Positions 45,894-59,382 of a stretch of 64,000 nt of DNA are shown piece after piece (within the stretch, counting starts at the first letter, position 1; every line of letters begins with the position of its first letter). The stretch spans positions 3,099,001 to 3,163,000 of the forward strand of contig NZ_CP089925.1 in the NCBI RefSeq assembly GCF_021284745.1, in the 5' to 3' direction. The translations under genes were made by a program, and so were the position numbers. This DNA is from Lysobacter sp. KIS68-7. Lineage in GTDB: Bacteria; Pseudomonadota; Gammaproteobacteria; Xanthomonadales; Xanthomonadaceae. Under the pieces are notes generated by a model. It did no database searches and was not told where the DNA came from. It worked only from the letters and a program-made list of their open reading frames with translations.

Positions 45894-47396
45894 ATGTCGA
45901 ACACCCTGCTCGCCCCTCTCGCCCCTCTCCGCGCCCACGCCGGCAAGCGCCGCACGCAAGGCCTGGACGAGGCCACGCTGCTGCGCTTCGCGCCCAACCA
46001 TCCGGAACTGGCCCAGGCCATCGCCGCCGCCGCCGAGGAATACGCGCGCATCCGCGGCGAGTTCGCCGACCTGCTGGACCTCGACGAAGACGCGCAGATC
46101 CGCGCGGTGCAGTCGGGCTTCGTCAACTTCTATTCGATGGACGCGGTGAACCCGTACGTCGCCCTCGCCGCGCGCGGCCCGTGGGTCGTCACGCTCAAGG
46201 GCGCGGTGCTCCACGATTCGGGCGGCTACGGCATGCTCGGCCTCGGCCACACGCCGGAAAAGGTCATCGAAGCGATGGCGCGCCCGCAGGCGATGGCCAA
46301 CATCATGACGCCCAACCTCTCGCAGCTGCGCTTCGACCGCGCGATGCGCAAGGAAATCGGCCACACGCGCGGGTCCTGCCCGTACACCAAGTTCCTGTGC
46401 CTGAACTCCGGTTCGGAAAGCGTCTCGCTCGCCGCGCGCATCGCCGACGTCAACAGCAAGCTGATGACCGACCCGGGTGCGAAGCACGCCGGCCGCGCGA
46501 TCAAGCGCGTCGTCGTGAAGGGCAGCTTCCACGGCCGCACCGAGCGCCCGGCGCTGTACTCGGATTCCTCGCGCAAGAATTACGTGCAGCACCTGGCCAG
46601 CTACCGCGGCGAAGACAGCGTGCTCACGGTGGAGCCCTACGACATCGACGCGCTGAAGAAGATCTTCAGCGATGCCGACACCAACGGTTGGTTCATCGAA
46701 GCGATGTTCCTGGAACCGGTGATGGGCGAAGGCGACCCGGGCCGCAGCGTGCCGCCTGCGTTCTACGCCGCCGCGCGCGAGCTGACGAAGTCGCACGGTT
46801 CGCTGTTCCTGGTCGACTCCATCCAGGCCGGCCTGCGCGCCAACGGCGTGCTGTCGATCGTCGACTACCCGGGCTTCGAAGGCCTGGAAGCGCCGGACAT
46901 GGAAACCTATTCGAAGGCGCTCAACGCCGCGCAGTACCCGCTGTCGGTCGTGGCCGTCACCGAACGCGCCGAAGCGCTGTACCGCGCCGGCACCTACGGC
47001 AACACGATGACCACCAACCCGCGCGCGCTCGACGTGGCGGTGGCGGTGCTCGAGCAGTTCACGCCGGCGCTGCGAACCAACATCCGCGAGCGCGGCAAGG
47101 AAGCGATCGCCAAGTTCGAAGCGCTGAAGGCCGAACTCGGCGGGCTGATCACCAAGGTCCAGGGCACGGGCCTGCTGTTCTCGTGCGAGCTGGCGCCGCA
47201 GTTCAAGGGCTACGGCGTGGGTTCCACCGAAGAATGGCTGCGCGAACACGGCATGGGCGTGATCCATGGCGGCGCGAACTCGCTGCGCTTCACGCCGCAC
47301 TTCGCGGTGGAAAGCGACGAGATCGATTTGCTCGTGTCGATGGTCAAGCGCGCGCTGGTGGAAGGTCCGCGCCAGCAGCAGCAAGCGGCGGCGTAA
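45894..47396 (+). CDS. class III PLP-dependent aminotransferase
   Basis: A 500-residue fold-type I aminotransferase. Recognisable parts are FLCLNSGSESVSLAARIA (phosphate-binding region), VKGSFHGRTERPALYSDS, FLEPVMGEGDPGR, FLVDSIQAGLRANG (the aspartate that contacts the pyridine ring), and METYSKALNAAQYPLSVVAV, which holds the probable Schiff-base lysine. The YGNTMTTNPRALDVA segment closes the active site. The substrate cannot be read from the sequence; relatives act on ornithine, acetylornithine or lysine, but the stretch around the lysine differs from those. The ATG at 45894 is preferred to an in-frame start at 45753. It stands alone, ended by a terminator. Confidence 0.85.
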   Translation: MSNTLLAPLAPLRAHAGKRRTQGLDEATLLRFAPNHPELAQAIAAAAEEYARIRGEFADLLDLDEDAQIRAVQSGFVNFYSMDAVNPYVALAARGPWVVTLKGAVLHDSGGYGMLGLGHTPEKVIEAMARPQAMANIMTPNLSQLRFDRAMRKEIGHTRGSCPYTKFLCLNSGSESVSLAARIADVNSKLMTDPGAKHAGRAIKRVVVKGSFHGRTERPALYSDSSRKNYVQHLASYRGEDSVLTVEPYDIDALKKIFSDADTNGWFIEAMFLEPVMGEGDPGRSVPPAFYAAARELTKSHGSLFLVDSIQAGLRANGVLSIVDYPGFEGLEAPDMETYSKALNAAQYPLSVVAVTERAEALYRAGTYGNTMTTNPRALDVAVAVLEQFTPALRTNIRERGKEAIAKFEALKAELGGLITKVQGTGLLFSCELAPQFKGYGVGSTEEWLREHGMGVIHGGANSLRFTPHFAVESDEIDLLVSMVKRALVEGPRQQQQAAA

Positions 47397-47416
47397 CGCC
47401 GACTGCCTGCGAAACG

Positions 47417-47446
47417 AAAAGGCCGGGCATGCCCCGGCCTTTTTTG
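47417..47446. terminator. bidirectional terminator after the aminotransferase gene
   Basis: AAAAGGCCGGG and CCCGGCCTTTTTT form a stem around a short loop with a one-base irregularity, flanked by A and T runs. It can serve both the aminotransferase gene and the convergent TMEM43-MAPEG gene. Confidence 0.9.
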
Positions 47447-47456
47447 TTGCCCGCGA

Positions 47457-48451
47457 TCAGGCCATCGCGCGCCACACCGCCGCCACCGCCGCGGCGAACA
47501 GCACGCCCCACGTCAGCGCGGTGCCGGTGAAGCGCCCGATCGACGTGCCCGCGTGGCGCGACAAGCCCCACGCGTGCAGCAATCGCCCGACGAGCAAAGC
47601 CGAACCGCCTGCAAGGATCCACGCCGGGGGCGCACCGGAGACTTCGAGCAAAGCCAGCAGCAACAGCGCCATCGGCACGTATTCGACGAAGTTGCCCTGC
47701 ACGCGGATCCAGCGCGCGAGTTCGTTGTTCGTGCCATCGCCGAGGCCCGACTTCACGCGATAGCGGATGCGCGAGACCTGCGCGGACAAGGCCAGCAGCA
47801 ACAAGGCATGCAGGCCGGCGAACAACAGCGTGAGCCGCGGCATCGACCATGTCGCGGGCCCCGTGGCCACGGGCGCCTGCGTCGACGCGAGCGGCATCAG
47901 CGGATCGCCCGCGATCGGGAACCACGTGCCGCGTTCGAGCACCACGCGTCCCTGCAAGGGCGGCAGCGTGAGTTCGCGCCAACCGATGCGCAGGTCGCCG
48001 ATCTGCGGATCCAGCGGATTCTCGGCGCTGCCCAGGCCATCGCCTTCGGGCTGGAACGTCGCCGAGAGATTGCCCGGCAGCGCGGAGAAATTCGGGCGGA
48101 ACGCGCGCCATTGGCCGAACTGTTCGATGACGCTGCGGTCCAGCGGCTTGTCGTCGAGCGTGACCTGCGTGGCGAGCCAGCGGCGTCCGCGCAAAGGGAA
48201 TGCAGGATTGTCGTGGCCGGGTGCGTAACCGCCGGAGTCGATCGGCGTTTCGCTCCACACGCGTTCGTAACCGCCGTCGCGTGCGCGCCACTGGTACATC
48301 GCCACGCGACGCTCCAGGCCGAAGTGCCGCGCGCTGACGCCGAACTCGCGATCGCGCACCACTTCATCGGACACCGGCTCGCCTTCCTGCGCGCGCAGGG
48401 CCGCCGCCGCGAGCAACAGGAGCACCGCGACGATCCCGCGCCAGGCGATGC

Positions 48452-48455
<4 letters not shown>
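47457..48455 (-). CDS. TMEM43-like domain fused to a MAPEG membrane domain
   Basis: A 332-residue membrane protein. A signal-type N-terminus (about 1-23) is followed by a TMEM43-like extracytoplasmic region (about 30-185): [28 protein letters not shown], and [16 protein letters not shown] match that family. From about residue 203 on it is a four-helix MAPEG/YecN-type domain: [19 protein letters not shown] and [19 protein letters not shown] are diagnostic. TMEM43 proteins normally end in their own membrane helices, so this looks like a domain replacement. No break or frameshift is visible at the junction. It overlaps the upstream MBL gene by ATGA. Confidence 0.8.
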
Positions 48456-49342
<887 letters not shown>

Positions 49343-49388
49343 GCGCGGATTCTAACGCCGCGCACGGGGGCAGGTCGCAATCGAAATG

Positions 49389-49966
49389 TTATTCGGCGGG
49401 GTCGGCGGACAGGTGGAACACGAAGGATCCGCCGCTCGGTTCGGGCGCCGCGACGCGGATCGGGCCGATCGCGCCGTTCTTCCCCATGCGTCCCTCGCCC
49501 GCCGCGTCCGGTGCGCCGCCCAGGCCGAGCAGGCGCCCGCGCCAGCCCTTGATGGTGATGCGCACGCCATCGCGGCCTTCCAGGCGCAGCGTCCCGCCTG
49601 CGTCCTTCGGCACCGCGACGTTGCGGCCGCCGGTGTCGTCCAGGTCGTCCTGCTGGAAGGCGAACAGCGCGTCGTCGTCGGCTTCCACCGTGAAGCGCCA
49701 GTCGGTGGTGCCCGGCGAGCCGTCGTGCTCCACCGCGATGCGATCGACGCCGACGTGCCAGCGATCGATGGCGCGCGGTGCTTCCTTCGCGGGCTTCGCT
49801 TCGGGTTTCGCCGCGACCTGCGCCTGCGTGGCCTGCGCTGCGGGCGCTGCGTTGCGATCGCCGCGCACGTTCACGTACACCGCGGTCAGCGAAGCGATGA
49901 GCGCCGCCGCGCCGGTGAGGATCGCCGGCAACTGGTGCATCACCGGCTTCTTCGGCGGTTGGTCGT

Positions 49967-49970
<4 letters not shown>
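49389..49970 (-). CDS. single-span membrane-anchored protein of unknown function
   Basis: A 193-residue protein, not recognised. A short cytosolic start precedes one hydrophobic helix (about 16-34, ILTGAAALIASLTAVYV), then an alanine/lysine linker and a beta-rich periplasmic domain (DDWxF-like strands, VAVPKDAGGTLRLEG, DGVRITIKGWRG). The GTG at 49970 overlaps the ggt stop as GTGA, so translation is coupled to ggt. The 46-base gap after it leads to the MBL gene. It could be a partner of the periplasmic Ggt, judged only by coupling. Confidence 0.7.
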
Positions 49971-52504
<2,534 letters not shown>

Positions 52505-52545
52505 CGTGTTTCCCCTGGAAGTGCGGACAGTAGATTGCATGTGGA

Positions 52546-53698
<1,153 letters not shown>

Positions 53699-53725
53699 TC
53701 TCCACGATCGACACGCCGCGGCCGC

Positions 53726-54886
53726 ATGCGCTGGTTCCGACGCAACAAATCCGACCAGAAGACCGGGTCGGACACCGCTCCGCCCGACGTCGAACGCGCA
53801 GCGCCCGAAGCGGGCGTGCCCGCCGTCGAACCGGTTGCGCCGGTCGAACCGGTCGAGCCCGACTGGAACGCGATCATGGGCGCGATGCCGGGCGCGAGCC
53901 CGACGCCGGACGCCGCCCCCGAACCCGTCTTCGTCCCCGCCAGCGCACCGCCGCCCGCGTCCCCCGGCAAACCCGGCTGGCGCGAACGCCTGCGCGGCAG
54001 CGCGTTCGCGAAAAGCTTCGGCGGCCTGTTCTCGCGCCACCCGAAACTCGACGACGACCTGATCGACGAGATCGAAACCGCGCTGCTCACCGCCGACGTC
54101 GGCGTGGCCGCGACCACGCAGTTGCTCGAAGGCCTGCGCCAGCGCATGAAGCGCCGCGAGTTCGCGAACGCCGAGGAACTCCTGCGTGCATTGCGCAACG
54201 AACTGATCGCGATGCTCGCGCCGGTCGCGCAGCCGCTGGTCATCGACACGAACGCCAAACCCTTCGTCCTGCTCACCGTCGGCGTCAACGGCGTGGGCAA
54301 GACCACCACCATCGGCAAGCTCGCGCGCCGCTTCCGCGATGAGAACCGCAGCCTGATGCTCGCCGCGGGCGATACGTTCCGCGCCGCCGCCGTGGCGCAA
54401 TTGCAGGCCTGGGGCGATCGCAACGGCGTGCCCGTCGTCGCGCAGGGACAGAACGCGGATGCAGCCTCGGTCGCCTTCGATGCCCTGCAGGCCGCGAAGG
54501 CGCGCGGCACCGAAGTGCTGATCGCCGACACCGCGGGCCGCCTGCACACACAGCAGGGCCTGATGGCCGAACTCGGCAAGATCCGCCGCGTGCTCGGCAA
54601 GCTCGATCCCACTGCGCCGCACGAAGTGCTGATGGTCATCGATGGCACGACCGGGCAGAACGCACTCTCGCAACTTCGCCAGTTCAACGCGGCGGTAAAC
54701 GTCACGGGCCTGGTGGTGACCAAACTCGACGGCACCGCGAAGGGCGGCGTGGTGTTCGCGCTCGCGCGCGAGTTCGGCATTCCGATTCGATTCGCGGGCA
54801 TCGGCGAACGTCCGGAGGACCTGCGCGTGTTCGATGCGGAGGCCTTCGTCGACGCCCTGCTGCCGGAAGCGCTCGGCGCCGGATGA
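53726..54886 (+). CDS. ftsY: signal recognition particle receptor FtsY
   Basis: A 386-residue SRP GTPase that docks ribosome-nascent chains at the inner membrane. An acidic/proline-rich A region (about 1-75) precedes the N domain and the G domain with GVNGVGKTTTIGKLARR (P-loop), AGDTFRAAAVAQLQAW, DTAGRLHTQQGLM, TKLDGTAKGG and GIGERPEDL. Its A region is short compared with E. coli. Its stop overlaps the next gene by ATGA. Confidence 0.96.
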   Translation: MRWFRRNKSDQKTGSDTAPPDVERAAPEAGVPAVEPVAPVEPVEPDWNAIMGAMPGASPTPDAAPEPVFVPASAPPPASPGKPGWRERLRGSAFAKSFGGLFSRHPKLDDDLIDEIETALLTADVGVAATTQLLEGLRQRMKRREFANAEELLRALRNELIAMLAPVAQPLVIDTNAKPFVLLTVGVNGVGKTTTIGKLARRFRDENRSLMLAAGDTFRAAAVAQLQAWGDRNGVPVVAQGQNADAASVAFDALQAAKARGTEVLIADTAGRLHTQQGLMAELGKIRRVLGKLDPTAPHEVLMVIDGTTGQNALSQLRQFNAAVNVTGLVVTKLDGTAKGGVVFALAREFGIPIRFAGIGERPEDLRVFDAEAFVDALLPEALGAG

Positions 54887-56124
54887 TCGCCGGCCGCGCG
54901 CGCCGCCTCGTCTACGCCCTGGTGGCGCTGGCGCTGTTGCTGGCGCTGGTGGCGTACTGGGGCACGCGCCCGGAGCGCGTGTCCGCGCTCGTGCTGCATG
55001 AAATCGGCAAGGCGCTCGGCCTGGAGATCACGGCGACGGGCGCTTCGCGTTACGAACTGGACGATGGCCCGCGACTGGTCTTGCGTGATGTCGTTGCGCG
55101 CGAGCCCGGTGCGAAGGATGCGGTGCTGCGCGCCAAGCGCATCGAGGCCTGGGTGCCGTGGTCGACCGTGCAGTCGGGCGGCGCGGAACTCGCGTTCAAG
55201 CATGTCGAACTCGACGCGCCGGTGCTCGACCTGCGCGCGCTGCAGCATTGGCTGGCCTCGCGTCCTCCGAGCGAGCAGAAGATGCCGACCCTGTCCAAGG
55301 GCCTGCAGGTGCGCGATGGACAGGTGCTGGGCGATGGCTGGTCGATCGACGCGCTGGCGCTCGACGTGCCGCGCGTGCTGCCCGGACAGGCGGTGGATGC
55401 GCGCGTGGCCGGACGCTATGTCGATGCGCCGACGCAGGTGCCGTTCGCATTGAATATCGCGCTGTCGAAGCCCGCCAACGATGCCGCGCTCGCGGCGAAC
55501 GGCACGATCACGGTACGGCAGCCTGCATGGCGTTTGGCGTCGCAGGTGCGACTGTCCGGCCCCTTGCACGTCGGCGACGGCGGTGCACACATCACGCCGC
55601 TGCGGATGTCGCTCGCATCGCGTTACATCGCAGGCGACACCGATCTGCCCTTCGCCTTCGCCGTGAACGGGCCGCTGCGCGTCGAACATGGCGCGGTGTC
55701 GCTCTCGCCTGCGGGCGTTGCGTTGCGCGGGCGCGGCGTGGTGCCGGACTTCGACGCGCGCGCAGCCGTCGCCTACACGCAGGCCGCGATGCTGCACCTC
55801 GCAGGCACGCTGAAACAGTGGCCGGCACCGTGGCCCGCGTTGCCGCCGCCGATCGGGCAATCGACGTCTCCCCTGCCCTTCGTCCTCGATTACGCCGGCC
55901 CGGTGGATTTCTCGGATATCGCCCGCCTGCAGGTCGCGCGCGACGAAACGAAGTTCGACGGCCGCTTCCGCCTGCCCGACGTGCTCGCATGGATCGATGC
56001 GACGAATGCATCGCCGTTGCCTCCGCTGGCAGGCCGCATCACGACGCCGCGCCTGGAGATCGAAGGCGCCACGCTGGAAGGCGTCGACGTGCATCTCGAA
56101 GATCCGTCGCTCGCAGCGCCATGA
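54883..56124 (+). CDS. AsmA-like membrane-anchored protein
   Basis: A 413-residue protein with one N-terminal membrane helix (about 9-27) and a long beta-rich extracytoplasmic region resembling a short AsmA-superfamily member (ATGASRYELDDGPRLVLRDV near residue 50; GRGVVPDFDARAAV later). Such proteins are thought to form hydrophobic grooves involved in lipid movement; no activity is shown for this one. It is coupled at both ends by ATGA overlaps, to ftsY upstream and mutY downstream. It is one of two AsmA-type genes in the window, the other being yhdP. Confidence 0.8.
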   Translation: MIAGRARRLVYALVALALLLALVAYWGTRPERVSALVLHEIGKALGLEITATGASRYELDDGPRLVLRDVVAREPGAKDAVLRAKRIEAWVPWSTVQSGGAELAFKHVELDAPVLDLRALQHWLASRPPSEQKMPTLSKGLQVRDGQVLGDGWSIDALALDVPRVLPGQAVDARVAGRYVDAPTQVPFALNIALSKPANDAALAANGTITVRQPAWRLASQVRLSGPLHVGDGGAHITPLRMSLASRYIAGDTDLPFAFAVNGPLRVEHGAVSLSPAGVALRGRGVVPDFDARAAVAYTQAAMLHLAGTLKQWPAPWPALPPPIGQSTSPLPFVLDYAGPVDFSDIARLQVARDETKFDGRFRLPDVLAWIDATNASPLPPLAGRITTPRLEIEGATLEGVDVHLEDPSLAAP

Positions 56125-57158
56125 GTACCTACGCCAACTCGCTGCTAGCATGGTTCGACGTCTCCGGCCGCCACGATTTGCCGTGGCAGCACCCGCGCAC
56201 GCCGTATCGCGTGTGGCTGTCGGAAGTGATGCTGCAGCAGACGCAGGTGCGCGTCGTCATTCCCTATTTCGAACGCTTCGTCGCGACGCTTCCCGACGTG
56301 CGCGCCCTCGCGGCCGCGCCGCTCGATGAAGTGATCGCCTTGTGGTCGGGCCTGGGCTACTACGCGCGGGCGCGCAACCTGCATGCGGCGGCGCAAGCCT
56401 GTGTCGAACGCCACGACGGCGATCTGCCGCGCGACCTCGATGCTTTGATGGCGCTGCCCGGCATCGGCCGCAGCACCGCCGGTGCGATCCTGTCGCAGGC
56501 CTGGGGCGATCGCTTCCCGATCCTCGACGGCAACGTCAAACGCGTGCTTGCGCGCGTGCACGGCATCGAAGGCTGGCCCGGCTTGCCGGCGATCGAAAAG
56601 AAGATGTGGTCGATCGCGGAAGCACAATTGCCCGACGCGCGCATGGCCGACTACACGCAGGCGCAGATGGATTTCGGCGCGACGCTGTGCACGCGCGCCG
56701 ATCCCGCGTGCGTGTTGTGTCCGTTGCAACAGGCTTGCGTTGCGCTGCGCGACGGCCGCGTGGACGAACTGCCGACGCCCAAACCCGGCAAGCCCTTGCC
56801 CGAACGCCGCGCGCTGATGTTGTGGATCGAAGACGCCGCCGGCAACGTGCTGATGCAACGCCGACCGCCGACCGGCATCTGGGGCGCCTTGTGGTCGCTG
56901 CCCGAGCACGCGGATTTCGATGCGGCGCGCGCGTGGTTCGCAACGCAGGTGGACGCCGACTTCGATGCCGCCGAACCGCTCGCGCCCATCGCGCACGGCT
57001 TCACCCACTACCGGCTGCAGATCCAGCCCTTGCGCTGGCGCGCGACGCTGCCGCTGCCCGCGGCGGGCGATAATGCCGAGGAACTTCGCTGGATCGGTCG
57101 CGACGCCCTTGCCTCGCTCGGCCTGCCCTCGCCGATCCGCAAACTATTGGATGCCTGA
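56121..57158 (+). CDS. mutY: adenine DNA glycosylase
   Basis: A 345-residue glycosylase that removes adenine opposite 8-oxoguanine. Catalytic Glu in [15 protein letters not shown], helix-hairpin-helix [13 protein letters not shown] with the catalytic Asp in [17 protein letters not shown], and the 4Fe-4S cluster cysteines in [17 protein letters not shown]. The C-terminal NUDIX-like domain (about 230-345), which reads 8-oxoG, is present. Coupled to the AsmA-like gene; yggX follows at once, as in E. coli. Confidence 0.96.
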   Translation: MSTYANSLLAWFDVSGRHDLPWQHPRTPYRVWLSEVMLQQTQVRVVIPYFERFVATLPDVRALAAAPLDEVIALWSGLGYYARARNLHAAAQACVERHDGDLPRDLDALMALPGIGRSTAGAILSQAWGDRFPILDGNVKRVLARVHGIEGWPGLPAIEKKMWSIAEAQLPDARMADYTQAQMDFGATLCTRADPACVLCPLQQACVALRDGRVDELPTPKPGKPLPERRALMLWIEDAAGNVLMQRRPPTGIWGALWSLPEHADFDAARAWFATQVDADFDAAEPLAPIAHGFTHYRLQIQPLRWRATLPLPAAGDNAEELRWIGRDALASLGLPSPIRKLLDA

Positions 57159-57159
57159 A

Positions 57160-57432
57160 ATGCCCCGCACCGTGTTCTGCATCGTCGACCAGATCGAGAC
57201 CGACGGCCTCGACTTCGTCCCCTGGCCCGGCCCGCTGGGCAAGCGCGTGTTCGAACACGTGGGCAAGCCGGCCTGGCAGCGCTGGCTGGCGCACCAGACC
57301 ATGCTGATCAACGAGAACCGGCTGTCGCCGCTCGACCCCAGGCATCGCGCAATGCTCGAGGTCGAGATGGAGAAGTTCCTGTTCGGCGGCGGCGCGGCGA
57401 AACCCGAAGGCTACGTCGCGCCGGAAGCCTGA
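57160..57432 (+). CDS. oxidative damage protection protein YggX
   Basis: A 90-residue YggX/Fe-traffic protein, implicated in protecting iron-sulfur clusters from oxidation. The family pattern is clear: [19 protein letters not shown], then [19 protein letters not shown], then [15 protein letters not shown]. The ATG at 57160 is chosen over the one at 57151, which would overlap mutY. Follows mutY directly; MutY itself contains an iron-sulfur cluster, so the pairing makes sense. Confidence 0.94.
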   Translation: MPRTVFCIVDQIETDGLDFVPWPGPLGKRVFEHVGKPAWQRWLAHQTMLINENRLSPLDPRHRAMLEVEMEKFLFGGGAAKPEGYVAPEA

Positions 57433-57435
57433 CCC

Positions 57436-57858
57436 TCAGGTCCTGATCGCGTCGCTCGACGCCTTGTTGGCCTCGCGTGCGGCTTTCATGTCGACCTGGC
57501 GGATTTCCTCGATGCGGCAGTTCATGCCGGTGCCGAAGCTCACGCGGTCGAACTTCTGCTGCACGTAGCCCGCGGTGTTGGTGATCAGCATCGTCGCCTT
57601 GCCGTTGTCGTAGTCCAGGCACGGGCCGTTGAGCGTCATCAGGTACACCTCGCTCGGGCGCATCGTGAGCAGGATGTGGTTCTCGTCCACTTCCTCCCAC
57701 CCTTGCGGGCTGAAGTACGGGATCTTCCGCAAGGGCTCGCCGGCGTGCGCCTGGTAGAGCGCCAGGCGCTCCTCCCGCGGCATCGACGACGCGCATGCGG
57801 CCAGCGAGACCAGCAGCGCCGCGGACAACACCGTGGCCACGTTCCGAATGGTGTTCAT
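57436..57858 (-). CDS. DUF6491-like lipoprotein
   Basis: A 140-residue lipoprotein whose signal ends VSLAACASS. The mature part has WEEVDENHILLTMRPSEVYLM, then LDYDNGK and a conserved Cys pair (GPCLDY and MNCRIEEI) that may form a disulfide. This fits the small-lipoprotein family DUF6491 common in xanthomonads; function unknown. Convergent with yggX, three bases apart. The 152 bases upstream hold the tRNA-Phe promoter on the other strand. Confidence 0.75.
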   Translation of the reverse strand: MNTIRNVATVLSAALLVSLAACASSMPREERLALYQAHAGEPLRKIPYFSPQGWEEVDENHILLTMRPSEVYLMTLNGPCLDYDNGKATMLITNTAGYVQQKFDRVSFGTGMNCRIEEIRQVDMKAAREANKASSDAIRT

Positions 57859-57969
57859 GACGTCCTCTCTTCAGTAGGCCGGCCCGGCTCCGGGCCCGGC
57901 AATCGCATCTTGCGCCCGTTGGAAGCACGCGGACGCCGCCTCCCACACACCATTCAGCGAACATCCGGC

Positions 57970-57998
57970 TTGCCCGAACCCGGGCACGTCCGTATCAT
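57970..57998 (+). promoter_or_regulatory. sigma-70 promoter of tRNA-Phe
   Basis: TTGCCC (57970-57975) and TATCAT (57993-57998) are 17 bases apart. The following discriminator is G/C-rich, typical of stable-RNA promoters under stringent control. Transcription would begin about 58005, just ahead of the mature 5' end at 58011. Confidence 0.7.
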
Positions 57999-58010
57999 GC
58001 CGGGCTCGCT

Positions 58011-58086
58011 GGCCGGGTAGCTCAGTTGGTAGAGCAGGGGATTGAAAATCCCCGTGTCGGGGGTTCGATTCCCTCCCCGGCCACCA
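58011..58086 (+). tRNA. tRNA-Phe (GAA)
   Basis: A 76-base tRNA: acceptor GGCCGGG (58011-58017) pairs with CCCGGCC (58076-58082), discriminator A, encoded CCA (58084-58086). The anticodon stem GGGGA/TCCCC encloses the loop TTGAAAA with anticodon GAA at 58044-58046. The T-loop reads GGTTCGATTCC. It is flanked by its own promoter and terminator and forms the left boundary of an accessory segment. Confidence 0.98.
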
Positions 58087-58097
58087 TGCGAATACCG

Positions 58098-58137
58098 CGC
58101 CCCGCTTGGGTTTGAGCCTAAGCGGGGCGTCTTCGTT
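58098..58137 (+). terminator. terminator after tRNA-Phe
   Basis: CGCCCCGCTT (58098-58107) pairs with AAGCGGGGCG (58120-58129), and the stem extends inward by three more pairs including a G-T wobble. The following tail is TCTTCGTTT, modestly T-rich. It ends the tRNA transcript. Confidence 0.8.
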
Positions 58138-58153
58138 TGTGGCCGCCCACCTG

Positions 58154-58175
58154 CCGGGGTAGCACCGGGGTAGCA
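58154..58175 (+). repeat. tandem 11-bp direct repeat beside tRNA-Phe
   Basis: CCGGGGTAGCA occurs twice in direct tandem (58154-58164 and 58165-58175). It lies in the non-coding 231 bases between the tRNA and the HicB-like gene. It might be the remnant of an integration module or a protein-binding site; no integrase is present. Confidence 0.6.
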
Positions 58176-58228
58176 CGCTCCATCCGACGGCCCGAGATGG
58201 CCGCCCCCACCCCCATGACCGCGTTCAC

Positions 58229-58256
58229 TTGCGTTGAGGCGACCGTTTGCTACTGT
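58229..58256 (+). promoter_or_regulatory. possible extended -10 promoter for the hicA-type pair
   Basis: TACTGT (58251-58256) preceded by TG at the extended -10 position, with TTGCGT (58229-58234) 16 bases upstream. It lies 61 bases before the HicB-like ATG. Matches are partial, so this is tentative. Confidence 0.3.
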
Positions 58257-58317
58257 CCGCGCCGGGGAGAAGGGGGAGAGATCGCTTCTAGGTCACAGGA
58301 CTGGACGATCAAACAAC

Positions 58318-58662
58318 ATGCGCGCAAACCAGCTAATTCTTCGTTGCTACGCCGAACGCAGTGGTGACATTTGGAACGCCTACTGCCTGGACCTCTCGCT
58401 CGGCAGTCAGGGCGACACCTACGCGGACGCCCGAAAGAAGCTTGACGAACAGATCGAGGAGTTCGTCCAAGACGTGCTGACCGGCGAGGATCGCCCGCAT
58501 GCGGTGTACTTGCTTTCTCGCAGGGCTCCCCTCCCGATGTGGCTGAAGTACTACGCCATAAAGGCACTGATCGTGGTGATCCACGCATTCGGACTTCACG
58601 CTCCGACGTCGCGCAAGCGATTCAAGGAAGTGCTGCCTCTAGCCCCGGCGCATTGCAACTAA
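58318..58662 (+). CDS. HicB-like protein with hydrophobic C-terminus
   Basis: A 114-residue protein. Residues about 5-60 follow the HicB pattern (strand, GDIWNAYCLDLSLGSQGDTY, then the helix ADARKKLDEQIEEFVQDVL). Instead of a DNA-binding helix-turn-helix or ribbon-helix-helix, the C-terminus has a hydrophobic helix (MWLKYYAIKALIVVIHAFG) and a basic tail. It stands five bases before a HicA gene, so it is probably the antitoxin or a co-opted partner. Base composition is visibly more A/T-rich than the neighbouring core genes, which suggests acquisition. The order antitoxin-toxin is opposite to the common hicA-hicB order. Confidence 0.6.
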   Translation: MRANQLILRCYAERSGDIWNAYCLDLSLGSQGDTYADARKKLDEQIEEFVQDVLTGEDRPHAVYLLSRRAPLPMWLKYYAIKALIVVIHAFGLHAPTSRKRFKEVLPLAPAHCN

Positions 58663-58666
58663 ACGC

Positions 58667-58912
58667 ATGGGGACACGCGAGAGACCCGTCAAGGATGACG
58701 AGTTCAAGCGTGTCCTGTCCCACCTTGGGTTCACCTGTCGCCCGAAATCGGGCACGTCCCACGAGCAATGGGTGAAAGGAGAAGGGCGCGACTTCCGGCG
58801 GGTCACGGTCGATGCGCACCATGCACCGTACAGCCGCGGGCTGCTGAAGCTCATGCTGCATCAGGCCGGCCTGTCCAAGCGCGATTTCTTCGCGATCCTT
58901 GAGCGCCTCTGA
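58667..58912 (+). CDS. hicA: HicA-type mRNA interferase toxin
   Basis: An 81-residue HicA-like protein with the double-stranded-RNA-binding-type fold. The catalytic His lies in RPKSGTSHEQWVKGEG; then RRVTVDAHHAPYSRGLLKLML and QAGLSKRDFF match the family's second half. HicA toxins cleave mRNA until bound by HicB. The ATG at 58667 has no Shine-Dalgarno and follows the HicB-like stop by four bases, so its translation probably depends on re-initiation. That would keep the toxin below its partner. Confidence 0.78.
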   Translation: MGTRERPVKDDEFKRVLSHLGFTCRPKSGTSHEQWVKGEGRDFRRVTVDAHHAPYSRGLLKLMLHQAGLSKRDFFAILERL

Positions 58913-58952
58913 GCCGGAACGACGCGCACGCTCGCACTGAGATCGCCACGCA

Positions 58953-59201
58953 CTAGGGGGCCGTCAGCATGGCCGCCAGCCAATCCTCGACGGCCTCGAT
59001 CGCTTGGGTCTCTGACGCGCACCAGATGCGCGCGCGCACCCGGTCATCGTGGAGGCCGAGCACTGCCACCCACTGTTCGCCTTCCATGCCTGCCACGCAT
59101 GCGATCAACTGTCCGCGCTCGCCGCCGCGCCGAAGGTGTAGGCCGGTGAGGCCCAACTCCGTTGGGCCGACGACGTACCACTTGAACTCCGAAAGGTTCA
59201 T
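58953..59201 (-). CDS. small protein of unknown function
   Basis: An 82-residue soluble protein, not recognised, beginning MNLSEFKWYVVGPTELGLTG. It has alternating strands (QWVAVLGLHDDRVRARIWC) and a C-terminal helix (ETQAIEAVEDWLAAML), the shape of a small alpha/beta domain. No signal or membrane helix. The in-frame ATG at 59201 is preferred over a start at 59294. It lies in the accessory segment, convergent with hicA; the 181 bases upstream hold the start region of the divergent lipoprotein gene. Confidence 0.5.
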   Translation of the reverse strand: MNLSEFKWYVVGPTELGLTGLHLRRGGERGQLIACVAGMEGEQWVAVLGLHDDRVRARIWCASETQAIEAVEDWLAAMLTAP

Positions 59202-59382
59202 GCCTTGTCCACCACCGCTAGCTCTCCGGGGCAGGGTCTCGCAGGTGCGCCCTGGAATCTGGGAGTGTCGGCTTTGGCCGAATCGGTCATTCACCGCACC
59301 CTAACTCCCCTACGCGCATATCGGCCCGGCCTTGCTTCGGCTCCGAGTCTGGGCCTGAACGGTGGGGTATCGGAGCGGAGCC

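Noticed and set aside
57871..58176. 101-codon minus-strand frame with GRESNPRHGDFQSPALP across the tRNA
   Set aside because: It is the reverse complement of tRNA-Phe; this kind of frame appears opposite tRNA-Phe genes in many genomes and is a known false call.
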